DNA of 44,816 nucleotides. Origin: Gammaproteobacteria bacterium. GTDB lineage: Bacteria > Pseudomonadota > Gammaproteobacteria > Steroidobacterales > Steroidobacteraceae. The translations under genes were made by a program, and so were the position numbers. Of this stretch, positions 36,139 to 44,816 are shown in pieces. The stretch lies in the NCBI GenBank assembly GCA_030040575.1, contig JASHTK010000068.1, positions 1 through 44,816 of the forward strand, read 5' to 3'. Under the pieces are notes generated by a model, which worked only from the letters and a program-made list of their open reading frames with translations, ran no database searches and was not told the DNA's origin. Each line of letters opens with the position of its first letter. The stretch's first letter is position 1.

Positions 36139-38310
36139 GTGCGGATGCCGTCACTCGCCCGCGCGATCGCGCTCGGGCTGCTCGCGTCAGCTCTCGCATC
36201 GAGCCTCGCATCGAGTCTCGCATCGGCCGCGCCCGCCGGCGTGCGCCGCTTCCGGACGCACGGCGGACCCCCCGCGGTGTACACGAAGGCTCAGGCCGAC
36301 CAGGGTCACGCGGTGTACGCGGGCGCCTGCGCGAGCTGCCACGGCGAGAACCTGAGCGGCAGCGAATTCGCAGGCGCCCTGAACGGCAACCGCTTCAGCC
36401 AGGACTGGAGCGGCAAGTCCGCCGCGGCGCTCTTCACCTTCATTCGCACGCGCATGCCCCCGTCGAAGCCGGGATCCCTGCCTCCGCAGACCGTGGCGCA
36501 GCTCCTCGCCTACCTCGTCGAGGTGAACGGAGTCCCGGCGGGACGCGCGAGCCTGCCCGACGATCCGGTGCGCCTCGCGCGGCTTGAGATCCCGTACGGG
36601 CCGGTCGCGCCGGCGCCGCCGTTCATGCCGCTCTCGCCGCTCGCCCCGCCGATGCCGCCCGTCGCGCTCGCCAACCCGCTCGATCAGATCACGCCCGTCA
36701 CCGACGCGCTGCTGCGGCACCCGCCTGCCGGCGAGTGGCTCCTCTGGCGCCGCACGTACGATGACCACGGCTTCAGCCCCCTCCGGGAGATCACCCGGCG
36801 CAACGTGAGCGAGCTGCGCGTCGCGTGGACCTGGTCGATCCCGACCGGACCGAACGAGACCACCCCGCTCGAGCACGACGGCGTGCTCTTCGTCGGCGGC
36901 TTCGGGGATTACGTCGAGGCCCTCGACGCGAAGAGCGGCAACCTCCTGTGGCAGTACGCGCGCCCCCTGCCCGCCGATGCGCGCCTCGCCGTCAAGCGGA
37001 ACTTCGCGATCTACCGCGACATGCTGCTCGTGCCCACCTCCGACGATCATATCGTCGCGCTCGACGTGCGCACGGGCACGGTGATCTGGGACACCCCCGT
37101 CGCCGATTACACGCAAAACTGGCAGGTGACGGGCGGTCCGCTCGTCGCGCAGGGCGTGGTGATGCAAGGCATCACGGGCCAGTCGCCCGGGGGCGCGTGG
37201 ATCGCGGGGCTCGACGCCACGACCGGGCGCGAGCTGTGGCGCTTCCACACCATCGCGCGTCCCGGCGAGCCCGGCGGCAACAGCTGGAACGGCCTGCCGC
37301 TCGAGAAGCGCAGCGGCGCATCGGTGTGGACGGCCGGAAGCTACGACCCGCGGCTGCATCTCGCCTATTTCGGAGTGGGGCAGACGTACGACACCGGACC
37401 GCTGCTTCGCCCGCTCGGCGAGCCGGGCGTGACCAACGACGGCCTGTACACGGACTCGACGCTGGCGATCGACCCGGCGAGCGGCAAGCTCCGCTGGCAT
37501 TTCCAGCACGTGCACAACGATCAGTGGGATCTCGACTGGGCATTCGAGCAGCAGCGGATCGATCTCGACGTGCGGGGCGCGATGCGCAGGCTCGTCGTCA
37601 CCTCCGGCAAGATGGGCATCTACGAGGCGATGGACGCCGCGACCGGCGAGTACGTCTTCTCGAAGGACCTCGGCATCCAGAACGTCGTCGCCTCGATCGA
37701 TCCGCGGACCGGGGAGAAGACCATCAATCCGCAAGTCGTGGTCGGCGACGGCAAGCCGCACACGATCTGCCCCCACCCGGGCGGCGGTCGCAACTGGATC
37801 GCCGGCTCCTACGACGATGCGACGAAGATCGTCTACGTTCCGATGGTCGAATCCTGCATGGACCTCATCCCGGCGCCGCGGGGCGAGCGGGGCAACTTGA
37901 GCTCGGGGGTCAACTGGTCCATTCGCGCTCGAGCGGACAGCGACGGCAAGTTCGGCCGCGTGGAAGCGCTCGATCTGGCGACCCGCCAGCCCGTCTGGAT
38001 CGACCGCCAGCGCGCGCCCGAGACCACCTGCACGCTCGCCACCGCGGGCGGGGTAGTGTTTGCCGGTGCGCTCGACCGTGATCTCACGGCATACGACGCC
38101 GCGACGGGCCGCACGCTCTGGCAGATTCGCCTCGATGACGTGCCGAGCGCCTGCCCGATCTCCTACAGCGTCGCCGGCAGGCAGTACGTCGCGGTGGTCG
38201 TGAGCCGCGGCGGCTCCGAGGCGGGCACTTTCGCGGTGCTCGTGCCGGAGATCGTGAATCCTCCTCAGGACGGGGCGACCGTCTGGGTGTTCGCGCTGCC
38301 CGAGCGCTGA
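36139..38310 (+). CDS. PQQ-dependent (quinoprotein) dehydrogenase with N-terminal cytochrome c domain
   Basis: GACASCHGENLSGSEFAG haem site; beta-propeller repeats ALDAKSGNLLWQY, ALDVRTGTVIWDTPV, GLDATTGRELWRF, AIDPASGKLRWHFQHVHNDQWDLD, AYDAATGRTLWQI. Confidence 0.9.
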   Translation: MRMPSLARAIALGLLASALASSLASSLASAAPAGVRRFRTHGGPPAVYTKAQADQGHAVYAGACASCHGENLSGSEFAGALNGNRFSQDWSGKSAAALFTFIRTRMPPSKPGSLPPQTVAQLLAYLVEVNGVPAGRASLPDDPVRLARLEIPYGPVAPAPPFMPLSPLAPPMPPVALANPLDQITPVTDALLRHPPAGEWLLWRRTYDDHGFSPLREITRRNVSELRVAWTWSIPTGPNETTPLEHDGVLFVGGFGDYVEALDAKSGNLLWQYARPLPADARLAVKRNFAIYRDMLLVPTSDDHIVALDVRTGTVIWDTPVADYTQNWQVTGGPLVAQGVVMQGITGQSPGGAWIAGLDATTGRELWRFHTIARPGEPGGNSWNGLPLEKRSGASVWTAGSYDPRLHLAYFGVGQTYDTGPLLRPLGEPGVTNDGLYTDSTLAIDPASGKLRWHFQHVHNDQWDLDWAFEQQRIDLDVRGAMRRLVVTSGKMGIYEAMDAATGEYVFSKDLGIQNVVASIDPRTGEKTINPQVVVGDGKPHTICPHPGGGRNWIAGSYDDATKIVYVPMVESCMDLIPAPRGERGNLSSGVNWSIRARADSDGKFGRVEALDLATRQPVWIDRQRAPETTCTLATAGGVVFAGALDRDLTAYDAATGRTLWQIRLDDVPSACPISYSVAGRQYVAVVVSRGGSEAGTFAVLVPEIVNPPQDGATVWVFALPER

Positions 38311-38356
38311 GCGAGGCCCCGGCGCCTCGCGCGCGGGAGCCGCATCCCGCCGTGAT

Positions 38357-39352
38357 TCAGTGCGGCCGCACGCGGTGCCCGTAGACGGCTTGGGGCTCAT
38401 ACGGCGCCTCGATCGCCGCGATCTCCTCCGCGGTGAGCGTCGTGCGGAGCGAGTCGATCGCCTGCTGCAGGTGCGTGAGCCGCGTCGCCCCGACGAGCGA
38501 GGACGCGAGGCCCTTCCCGAGGCACCACGCGTGCACGATCTCGGCGTTCGCGATCCCCCGCGCCTGCGCGAGATCGCAGATCACCTGGAAGATCCGCCGG
38601 TCCGGAGCGCGATCATGCGGCGTGCCGAGCGGCGAGGGCGTCCGCCCCCGCTCGGTCGTCCCTTCCTGCGGCGTCGCTCGGCCGTGCGCGAGGAAGCCGC
38701 CCGCAAGAGGCGACCAGGCGAGAAGCCCGATGCCCTCGGCGGCGCAGAGCGGGATCATCTCGCGCTCCTCCTCGCGGTACACCGGATTGTATTGAAGCTG
38801 CATCGAGACGAAGCGGTGCAAGCCCCGCCGATCGCTCACGGCGAGCATGCGGGCGAGCTGCCAGGCATGCATCGTGCTCGCGCCGACGTAGCGGGCCTTG
38901 CCCGCGCGCACGATGTCGTCGAGCGCGCCGAGCGTCTCCTCGACCGGAGTCTCCGCGTCGAACCGGTGAATCTGGTACAGATCGACGTGATCGGTCTGCA
39001 GCCGCTTGAGGCTCGCATCGATCGAGGCCATGACGTGCTGGCGCGAGAGTCCGCGGTCGTTGGGCTTCGCGCCCATGGTCGCGAACACCTTGGTCGCGAT
39101 GACCACCTCCTCGCGCCGCGCCATCTCCTTCAGGAGCTTGCCGACGATGAGCTCGCTCGCCCCGCGCGAGTAGGCGTCGGCCGTGTCGAACAGATTGATG
39201 CCGGACTCGAGCGCGAGGCGCAAGAGCGGCCGCGCCGCCTGCTCATCGAGCGTCCAGCGAAAGGCGTCCCGCTCGCGCGAGCCGAAGCTCATGCAGCCGA
39301 GCGCGAGGCGCGAGACCTTCAACCCCGCCGCGCCGAGGCGAGCGTACTGCAT
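38357..39352 (-). CDS. Aldo/keto reductase
   Basis: MQYARLGAAGLKVSRLALGCMSFG...GINLFDTADAYSRGASELIVGKLLK...TDHVDLYQIHRFD...RYVGASTMHAWQ; ATG at 39352. Confidence 0.93.
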   Translation of the reverse strand: MQYARLGAAGLKVSRLALGCMSFGSRERDAFRWTLDEQAARPLLRLALESGINLFDTADAYSRGASELIVGKLLKEMARREEVVIATKVFATMGAKPNDRGLSRQHVMASIDASLKRLQTDHVDLYQIHRFDAETPVEETLGALDDIVRAGKARYVGASTMHAWQLARMLAVSDRRGLHRFVSMQLQYNPVYREEEREMIPLCAAEGIGLLAWSPLAGGFLAHGRATPQEGTTERGRTPSPLGTPHDRAPDRRIFQVICDLAQARGIANAEIVHAWCLGKGLASSLVGATRLTHLQQAIDSLRTTLTAEEIAAIEAPYEPQAVYGHRVRPH

Positions 39353-40101
39353 CACGGCGCGCGCACGAACCGCTCGAGGATGCCGAGCGAGTAATGCCGC
39401 GCGACCTCGCGGATGAAGCGCGGAAAGTCCTGCGCCGAGCTCTCGTTTGCGGAGTCCGAGATGGTGCGCACCACGCCGAACGGCACGCCGTACTCCTCGC
39501 ACACCTGCGCGACGGCCGCGCCCTCCATCTCGACGCACGTGACGAGCGGCAGGCGGCTGCGCAGCTCCTCGACCTCCCGCGTGCTCGCGAAGAACTTGTC
39601 GCCGCTCGCAATCAGCCCGCCGACGACCTGCGGCGAGCCGATCCGGAACGCGGCGAGCTCGCCCGGCGCGACGAGCGAGCGAAGATCCTCGCGCACGAAA
39701 TCCTGCGCGGCGTGCACCAGGCGGTCGCGGATCCTCGGGTCGGGCTCGAGAAGGGATTTGCCGAGCAGCGGCACCTCGTACCGCGGAAAGATCGGACTCG
39801 GATCGAGGTCGTGCTGGAGCAGACCCGTTCCAATCACGACGTCTCCGATCGACAGCCCGCGCTGCACGCTGCCCGCCACGCCGCTCAGCACCAGTCGGCT
39901 CACCGGAAACGACGCGACGAGCTGGGTCACGGTCGCGGCGGCGGCGACCTTGCCCCAGCGCGAGAACACCGCCACCACCTCGACGCCGTGCAGCCGTCCC
40001 GCATGGAAGGCTCGCCGGCCGAGCTCGCGCGTCGTCACGTGGGTGAGCGACTCGACGACGAGCGAGATCTCCTCCGGCATGGCGCTGACGATCGCGAGCA
40101 C
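39352..40101 (-). CDS. 5'-methylthioadenosine/S-adenosylhomocysteine nucleosidase-like protein
   Basis: MLAIVSAMPEEISLVVESLTHVTTRELGRRAFHAGRLHGVEVVAVFSRWGKVAAAATVTQLV...GVAGSVQRGLSIGDVVIGT...CVEMEGAAVAQVC...VRTISDSAN; GTG 40101 start or ATG 40080. Confidence 0.88.
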   Translation of the reverse strand: MLAIVSAMPEEISLVVESLTHVTTRELGRRAFHAGRLHGVEVVAVFSRWGKVAAAATVTQLVASFPVSRLVLSGVAGSVQRGLSIGDVVIGTGLLQHDLDPSPIFPRYEVPLLGKSLLEPDPRIRDRLVHAAQDFVREDLRSLVAPGELAAFRIGSPQVVGGLIASGDKFFASTREVEELRSRLPLVTCVEMEGAAVAQVCEEYGVPFGVVRTISDSANESSAQDFPRFIREVARHYSLGILERFVRAP

Positions 40102-40138
40102 GAGCCCTCTTCGGCGGTGTCCGATTGCAGCGCGATGC

Positions 40139-40144
40139 TACAAT
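40139..40144 (+). promoter_or_regulatory. Candidate -10 box TACAAT, 7 nt before ATG 40152
   Basis: gcTACAATggattacATGaaaaag; also reads as TAGCAT-like on the minus strand toward the nucleosidase gene. Confidence 0.4.
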
Positions 40145-40151
40145 GGATTAC

Positions 40152-41537
40152 ATGAAAAAGCTGATCGGACTCCTCGTGTTGCTCGCGATCGCCGCGGGCA
40201 TCGCCTGGTATGCGGCCGGACGCGAGCCCGCGCCGCTCATCGACATCACCGCGCCGCAGGCCGCCATCGGTGAGTCCGGAGAGCTCTCCGTGCGGATCGA
40301 CACGCCCTCCGGCGAGCTGAAGAGCCTCGATGTGCTGCTCGAGCAGGGCTCGACCCGGGTGCCCATCTTCAGCCTCGCGGGGGGAGGTCCCGGCGCAGCG
40401 CCCGTGCCGCAAGGCGCGAACGGCCTGCTGCTCGTCCGCGAGATCGGCAAGCGCCAGATCCCTGAGCTCGTCGAGGGCGAGGCGCGGATCGTCGTCACGG
40501 CGTCGCGCCCCGTGCTCTTTGGCCTGCGGCAGCTCGCGTCGACCGCAAGCCGCGACATCACGGTGAATCTCACGCCGCCCACCCTCTCGGTCGTCTCGAC
40601 GGGCCACTACATCAATCAGGGCGGCTCGGAGATGGTGATCTATCGCGTCTCCCCGGCAAGCGCCGCCTCGGGGGTGCAGGTGGGCAGCGACGAGTATCCG
40701 GGCTTCCCCGCATCGGGCGCTCATATCCGCACCCAGGATGCGGGGCTGCGCGTCGCGTTCTTCGCGCTCCTGTGGGACCAGAGCCCCGACACGCCCATCA
40801 GGCTCTACGCGCGTGACGATGCGGGGAACGAGGCCCACGCGACGTTCGACTACCGGGTCTTCCCGAAGAGCTTCCATCGCAGCCGCATCGAGGTGAGCGA
40901 CGGCTTCCTGAAGAAGGTGGTCCCGCCGATTCTCGAGAACAATCCCGGCTTCAAGGTGGCGGACCCCGCGGACCTGCTCGCCTCGTTCCTGCGCATCAAC
41001 GGCGACCTGCGCCGCGAGGACGCGGCCGAGATCACCGCGCTCGCGCGCGACACCTCGCCCGAGATCCTCTGGCAGGGCCCCTTCCGCCAGCTCGTCAACT
41101 CGGCGGTCGAGGCCGGCTTCGCCGACCAGCGCACCTACGTCCACGACGGCCAGGTGATCGACCACCAAGTGCACTTGGGATACGACCTCGCCTCGACCGC
41201 CGGCGCGCCCGTCTACGCCGCCAATCGGGGGCGGGTGGTCCACGCCGGCTGGCTCGACATCTACGGCAACTGCGTCATCATCGACCATGGCATGGGCCTG
41301 CAATCCCTCTACGGCCACCTGGCGTCCGTCGGGGTGAAGGTCGGCCAGACGGTGAGCGAAGGGGAGCAGATCGGCCGCGAGGGCGACACCGGACTTGCCG
41401 GGGGCTACCACGTTCACTTCACGATGCTGCTCGACGGCAACGCCGTGACGCCGATCGACTGGTGGAGCGCGAAGTGGGTTCACGACCGCATCGAGCGCAA
41501 GCTCGAGGCGGCGGGAGCACCGCCGGTCAGCCGGTGA
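40152..41537 (+). CDS. M23-family metallopeptidase (LytM domain)
   Basis: [112 protein letters not shown]; alternative ATG 40143. Confidence 0.93.
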   Translation: MKKLIGLLVLLAIAAGIAWYAAGREPAPLIDITAPQAAIGESGELSVRIDTPSGELKSLDVLLEQGSTRVPIFSLAGGGPGAAPVPQGANGLLLVREIGKRQIPELVEGEARIVVTASRPVLFGLRQLASTASRDITVNLTPPTLSVVSTGHYINQGGSEMVIYRVSPASAASGVQVGSDEYPGFPASGAHIRTQDAGLRVAFFALLWDQSPDTPIRLYARDDAGNEAHATFDYRVFPKSFHRSRIEVSDGFLKKVVPPILENNPGFKVADPADLLASFLRINGDLRREDAAEITALARDTSPEILWQGPFRQLVNSAVEAGFADQRTYVHDGQVIDHQVHLGYDLASTAGAPVYAANRGRVVHAGWLDIYGNCVIIDHGMGLQSLYGHLASVGVKVGQTVSEGEQIGREGDTGLAGGYHVHFTMLLDGNAVTPIDWWSAKWVHDRIERKLEAAGAPPVSR

Positions 41538-42105
41538 CGCGCGTCCCGAGCACCGCGAGGAACTGCGCGAGCCACGCCGGGTGCGCTGGCCACGCCGGGG
41601 CCGTGACGAGCGAGCCGTCCGTCACGGCTTGATCCATCGCGAGCGAGACGTACTCCGCCCCCGCGAGCGCGACCTCCGCCGCGCAAGCCGGGTAGGCCGA
41701 CACGCGCTTGCCCCGGATGACGCCGGCCGCCGCGAGGATCTGCGCGCCGTGGCAGATGGAGGCGATGGGCTTGCCGGCCCGCGCGAAGTGCCGCACGAGC
41801 TCGAGCACCCGCGGATTCGTCCTCAGGTACTCGGGCGCGCGGCCGCCGGGGATCACGAGGGCGTCGTACTGCTCGGGATTGACCTCGGCGAAGGTCGCAT
41901 TCAGCGTGAAGCGGTGTCCCGGCTTCTCCGAGTAGGTCTGCTGCCCCTCGAAGTCGTGGACCGCCGTCAGCACGAACTCGCCCGCCTTCTTCTCGGGACA
42001 GACGGCATGCACGGCGTGCCCGGCCATCTGCAGCGCCTGGAACGGCACCATCGTCTCGTAATCCTCCGCGAAGTCGCCCGCGAGCAGCAAAATCCTCTTG
42101 CCCAT
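41527..42105 (-). CDS. DJ-1/PfpI family protein
   Basis: [37 protein letters not shown]...[16 protein letters not shown]...[28 protein letters not shown]; nucleophile elbow ASICHGAQ. Confidence 0.93.
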   Translation of the reverse strand: MGKRILLLAGDFAEDYETMVPFQALQMAGHAVHAVCPEKKAGEFVLTAVHDFEGQQTYSEKPGHRFTLNATFAEVNPEQYDALVIPGGRAPEYLRTNPRVLELVRHFARAGKPIASICHGAQILAAAGVIRGKRVSAYPACAAEVALAGAEYVSLAMDQAVTDGSLVTAPAWPAHPAWLAQFLAVLGTRVTG

Positions 42106-42174
42106 CGCCGTCTCCTTAGGTCAGAGCCTTCGTCCCGGGGAGAAGCTTACGACGGACGCACCCCGGATCCCAGT

Positions 42175-42202
42175 TTGCGACGGTCGCCGAGATCCGCATA
42201 AT
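42175..42202 (+). promoter_or_regulatory. Candidate sigma70-type promoter TTGCGA-N16-CATAAT
   Basis: Read directly upstream of the PQQ-type dehydrogenase at 42279. Confidence 0.35.
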
Positions 42203-42278
42203 CCGCCTGCAAAGATGCGGCGCGCAGCGCCCGCCACAGCCGGCTCATGCCGCGGCGCACGCGAACGGGGGAACGTCG

Positions 42279-44255
42279 ATGCACCTGAGGCTTCTGCCTT
42301 CCTCGGCGGCACGGTTCGCGGCCTCGGCCGCGATCGTGCCGATCCTCGCGGCGATCCCGATGGCCGCGGTCGCGGCAGCTGCGGCCTCGCCGGGGCCCAC
42401 GGGCCCGTCCTCTTCCGGCATCGCAAGTCCGGCCGCTCGAGACGTGGTCGACGGCGAGGCCGTGTTCCGCAGAGTCTGCGCCGCCTGCCACTTGGGCCTG
42501 GCCGAGACGCCCGACGCCGGAGTGAACCCCTACGAGGGCAGGAGCCTCGGGCACGCGCTGCCGCGCGAGCTGCTGCACACGTACTCGCCCGAGGCGATCC
42601 TCAATGCGCTCACCAACGGCAAGATGCAGGCGCAGGGGTCGCTCATCACGGAAGCCGAGCGCCGCGCCGTCGCGGAGTTCGCGAGCGGCCGGCGCTTCGG
42701 CGCGCGGAGCATCGATCCCGCCCTCGAGGACGGCACGCCCTGTGCCCATCCGGCGCCGATGTCGGATCCCGGCGCCGGCCCGGGCTGGAACGGCTGGGGA
42801 AACGGCATCGCGAACACCCGCTACCAGCCGGTGAGCCGCGGCGGCCTGACGGCCGCCGACCTCCCGCGGCTGAGACTGAAATGGGCGTTCGGATTCGCGA
42901 ACGTCGCATCGATGCGCAGCCAGCCCTCGGTCGCAGGCGGGCGGCTGTTCGTCGCGAGCGAGAACGGCCGCGTGCACGCCCTCGATCCGGCGACGGGCTG
43001 CACCGATTGGAGCTTCAAGGCCGAGGCGGGCATCGCGACCGCGGTGGCCGTGGGCGAGTACCGGAGCGAGGCGGGCCCGCCCGGCTACGCCGTCTACTTC
43101 GGTGACCGCAAGGCGAATGTCTACGCCGTGGACGCTCGGAGCGGGCGGGCGGTCTGGATCCGCAAGATCGACGCGCATCCCTCGGCCTCCATCACCGGCT
43201 CGCCGACGGTCTACCACGGGCGCGTCTACGTGCCGGTCCAGGGCATCGGCGAGGAGGGCCGAGCGGCGACCGGCGACTACGCCTGCTGCACGTTCCGCGG
43301 CAGCGTCTCGGCGCTCGATGCCAGCACCGGCCGGGTCCTGTGGAAGACCTACACCGTCGCCCCGAGCGAGCCGCGCGCGAGGAACAAGGACGGCGTCGAG
43401 ATGTACGGGCCGGCCGGAGGAGGCATCTGGTCGGCGCCGACCGTCGATCCGCGGCGCGGTCTGCTCTACGTCGCGACCGGCAACGGCTACGCGGATCCGC
43501 CGCAGCCGACGACGGATGCCGTGATCGCCCTCGACCTGCGCACGGGAGCGATCCGCTGGGCGCGCCAGGTGCTCGCGGGCGACATCTGGGTCATGGGCTG
43601 CAGCGCGAAGAACCCGCCCGACGATCCCGCCTGTCCACCGACGCTCGGGGCGGACTTCGACTTCTCCGCCTCGCCCGCGCTCGCCCGCTCCGGTACGCGC
43701 GAGCTGCTCGTGCTGCCGCAGAAGTCGGGCCTTGCCTTTGCGCTCGATCCGGACCGCGCAGGGCGGATCGTCTGGCGCGATCGCATCGGTCGCGGCAGCG
43801 GCCTCGGCGGGGAGTGGGGCGCGGCGATCGAGGGCGGGGTCGCCTACTTCGGCGTCGCGGATCAGCTCACGCCGACCCCGGGCGGCATGCGGGCCGTGAG
43901 GCTCGCCGATGGGACGCCGCTCTGGCGCAAGCCGCCGCCGAAGGCGCTCTGTGGCACCCGCCTCGGCTGCAGCGTCGGGCAGGGTGCTGCCCTCACCGCG
44001 ATTCCGGGCGCGGTGCTGAGCGTCGCCCTCGATGGAGGCCTCCGCGCCTACGCGACGCGCGACGGGAGAGTTCTCTGGACGTACGACTGCAATCGCGCGT
44101 TCAAGACGGTGAACGGTGTGCCCGCGCACGGGGGAGCGATGGACGGCCCCGGGCCGATCGTCGCGGGCGGCATGCTCTACGTGAGCTGCGGCAACGGCGG
44201 CCTGATGGGAAGCCCGGGCAACGTGCTCGTCGCGCTCGGCCTGCCCGCACGCTGA
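42279..44255 (+). CDS. PQQ-binding beta-propeller dehydrogenase with N-terminal cytochrome c domain (polyvinyl-alcohol dehydrogenase-like)
   Basis: VFRRVCAACHLGLAETPDAGVNPYEGRSLGHALPRELLHTYSPEAILNALTNGKMQAQGSLITEAERRAVAEF; GYACCTFRGSVSALDASTGRVLWKTYTV style repeats. Confidence 0.88.
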   Translation: MHLRLLPSSAARFAASAAIVPILAAIPMAAVAAAAASPGPTGPSSSGIASPAARDVVDGEAVFRRVCAACHLGLAETPDAGVNPYEGRSLGHALPRELLHTYSPEAILNALTNGKMQAQGSLITEAERRAVAEFASGRRFGARSIDPALEDGTPCAHPAPMSDPGAGPGWNGWGNGIANTRYQPVSRGGLTAADLPRLRLKWAFGFANVASMRSQPSVAGGRLFVASENGRVHALDPATGCTDWSFKAEAGIATAVAVGEYRSEAGPPGYAVYFGDRKANVYAVDARSGRAVWIRKIDAHPSASITGSPTVYHGRVYVPVQGIGEEGRAATGDYACCTFRGSVSALDASTGRVLWKTYTVAPSEPRARNKDGVEMYGPAGGGIWSAPTVDPRRGLLYVATGNGYADPPQPTTDAVIALDLRTGAIRWARQVLAGDIWVMGCSAKNPPDDPACPPTLGADFDFSASPALARSGTRELLVLPQKSGLAFALDPDRAGRIVWRDRIGRGSGLGGEWGAAIEGGVAYFGVADQLTPTPGGMRAVRLADGTPLWRKPPPKALCGTRLGCSVGQGAALTAIPGAVLSVALDGGLRAYATRDGRVLWTYDCNRAFKTVNGVPAHGGAMDGPGPIVAGGMLYVSCGNGGLMGSPGNVLVALGLPAR

Positions 44256-44263
44256 GCGAGCGA

Positions 44264-44297
44264 GACCCTCGCCCCCCGCGGTCGGAGGGAGAGGGTC
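44264..44297. terminator. Possible bidirectional hairpin terminator or REP-like remnant
   Basis: GACCCTC (44264-44270) and GAGGGTC (44291-44297) arms between convergent genes; no T-tract. Confidence 0.35.
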
Positions 44298-44309
44298 CGC
44301 AAGGCCTGC

Positions 44310-44816
44310 TCAGCCGAGCTGCACCGGCACGAAGATTCTCTGGTCGCCGTGCTGCACGAGGAGCGCGATCGCATCGTGGTGATCGCGAACCACTCGGGTG
44401 AGCGCATCGGCGCTCGTGAGCGGCACGCCATCGGCGGAGAGCACGATGTCGCCCGGCTGAATGCCGGCGTCGGCCGCGGGCCCGCTCGATTGCTCGACGA
44501 GCAGTCCCGAGGGCACGCCTGCCTGCTGCCGCTCGTCCGCTGTCAGCGGACGCACCGTGAGGCCGAGCCGGCCGCCCTCGGAGGCGGGGTTGCTCGCCTG
44601 CAGCTCGTCCGACTGTGCCGCATCGCCGAGCGTCACGCTCAGCGTGAGCGAGCGGCCGCCGCGCCAGATCTGAAGCTTCGCGACCGAGCCCGGCTCGGAC
44701 AGGCCGACCGCGGCGGCGAGCGATCCGTCGTCCGTCACCGCCTCGCCGTTGAACTTGAGGATCACATCGCCGGCCTTGATGCCCGCCCGCTCCGCGGCGC
44801 TGTCCGGCTCGACCTT
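44310..44816 (-). CDS. HtrA/DegQ-like serine protease C-terminal tandem PDZ region, 5' truncated by window edge
   Basis: KVEPDSAAERAGIKAGDVILKFNGEAVTDDGSLAAAVGLSEPGSVAKLQIWRGGRSLTLSVTLG...SGLLVEQSSGPAADAGIQPGDIVLSADGVPLTSADALTRVVRDHHDAIALLVQHGDQRIFVPVQLG. Confidence 0.85.
   Translation of the reverse strand, partial: KVEPDSAAERAGIKAGDVILKFNGEAVTDDGSLAAAVGLSEPGSVAKLQIWRGGRSLTLSVTLGDAAQSDELQASNPASEGGRLGLTVRPLTADERQQAGVPSGLLVEQSSGPAADAGIQPGDIVLSADGVPLTSADALTRVVRDHHDAIALLVQHGDQRIFVPVQLG

Noticed and set aside
36185-36225. Repeated CTCGCATCGAG units
   Set aside because: Encodes the Ala/Ser/Leu hydrophobic signal peptide (LASALASSLASSLASAAPA); ordinary low complexity.
36187-38400. 737-aa minus ORF opposite the quinoprotein dehydrogenase
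   Set aside because: Charged low-complexity antisense frame; PQQ propeller and CASCH motif support the plus strand.
1-44816. tRNA, rRNA, CRISPR, transposase, integrase, or phage genes
   Set aside because: None recognised in ORF translations or by eye; no regular spaced repeat arrays seen. Without tools a short ncRNA could be missed.

Overview
High-GC chromosomal window from a proteobacterium (taxon not determinable here; gammaproteobacterial flavour is an inference). About 35 protein-coding genes were read; no rRNA, tRNA, CRISPR array, transposon or phage was recognised. Left edge: a truncated quinol/cytochrome oxidase subunit II (CyoA-like). Then an MFS permease and, from about 2.2 to 26.1 kb, a dense stress-survival, energy-economy and envelope block: Hsp20, mono-haem cytochrome c, two CBS proteins, PfkA, an L,D-transpeptidase facing a MepK/DUF882 endopeptidase, an acyl-CoA synthetase, tandem Usp, FtsH overlapping tail-to-tail with PEP synthase, PilZ, a Zn-alcohol dehydrogenase fused operonically to a complete DevBCA/MacAB-like tripartite ABC exporter, a Pat-like ADP-forming acyl-CoA synthetase/GNAT fusion, a divergent CBS pair, short HPF and Usp. 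Right part: two MFS permeases, tamB-tamA, a secreted hypothetical plus two PQQ-type dehydrogenases with N-terminal cytochrome c domains, aldo/keto reductase, MTA/SAH nucleosidase, M23 peptidase, DJ-1/PfpI, and a truncated HtrA/DegQ-like PDZ protein. The most interesting candidates are: the stress block as a whole; four CBS paralogues with an invariant Cys7; the ADH-exporter operon; the 143-bp ftsH/ppsA coding overlap with low-complexity tails; the structured pat start region; and alternative hairpins in the pilZ-ppsA junction. All functional calls are from motif reading by eye; nothing was searched or computed with software.
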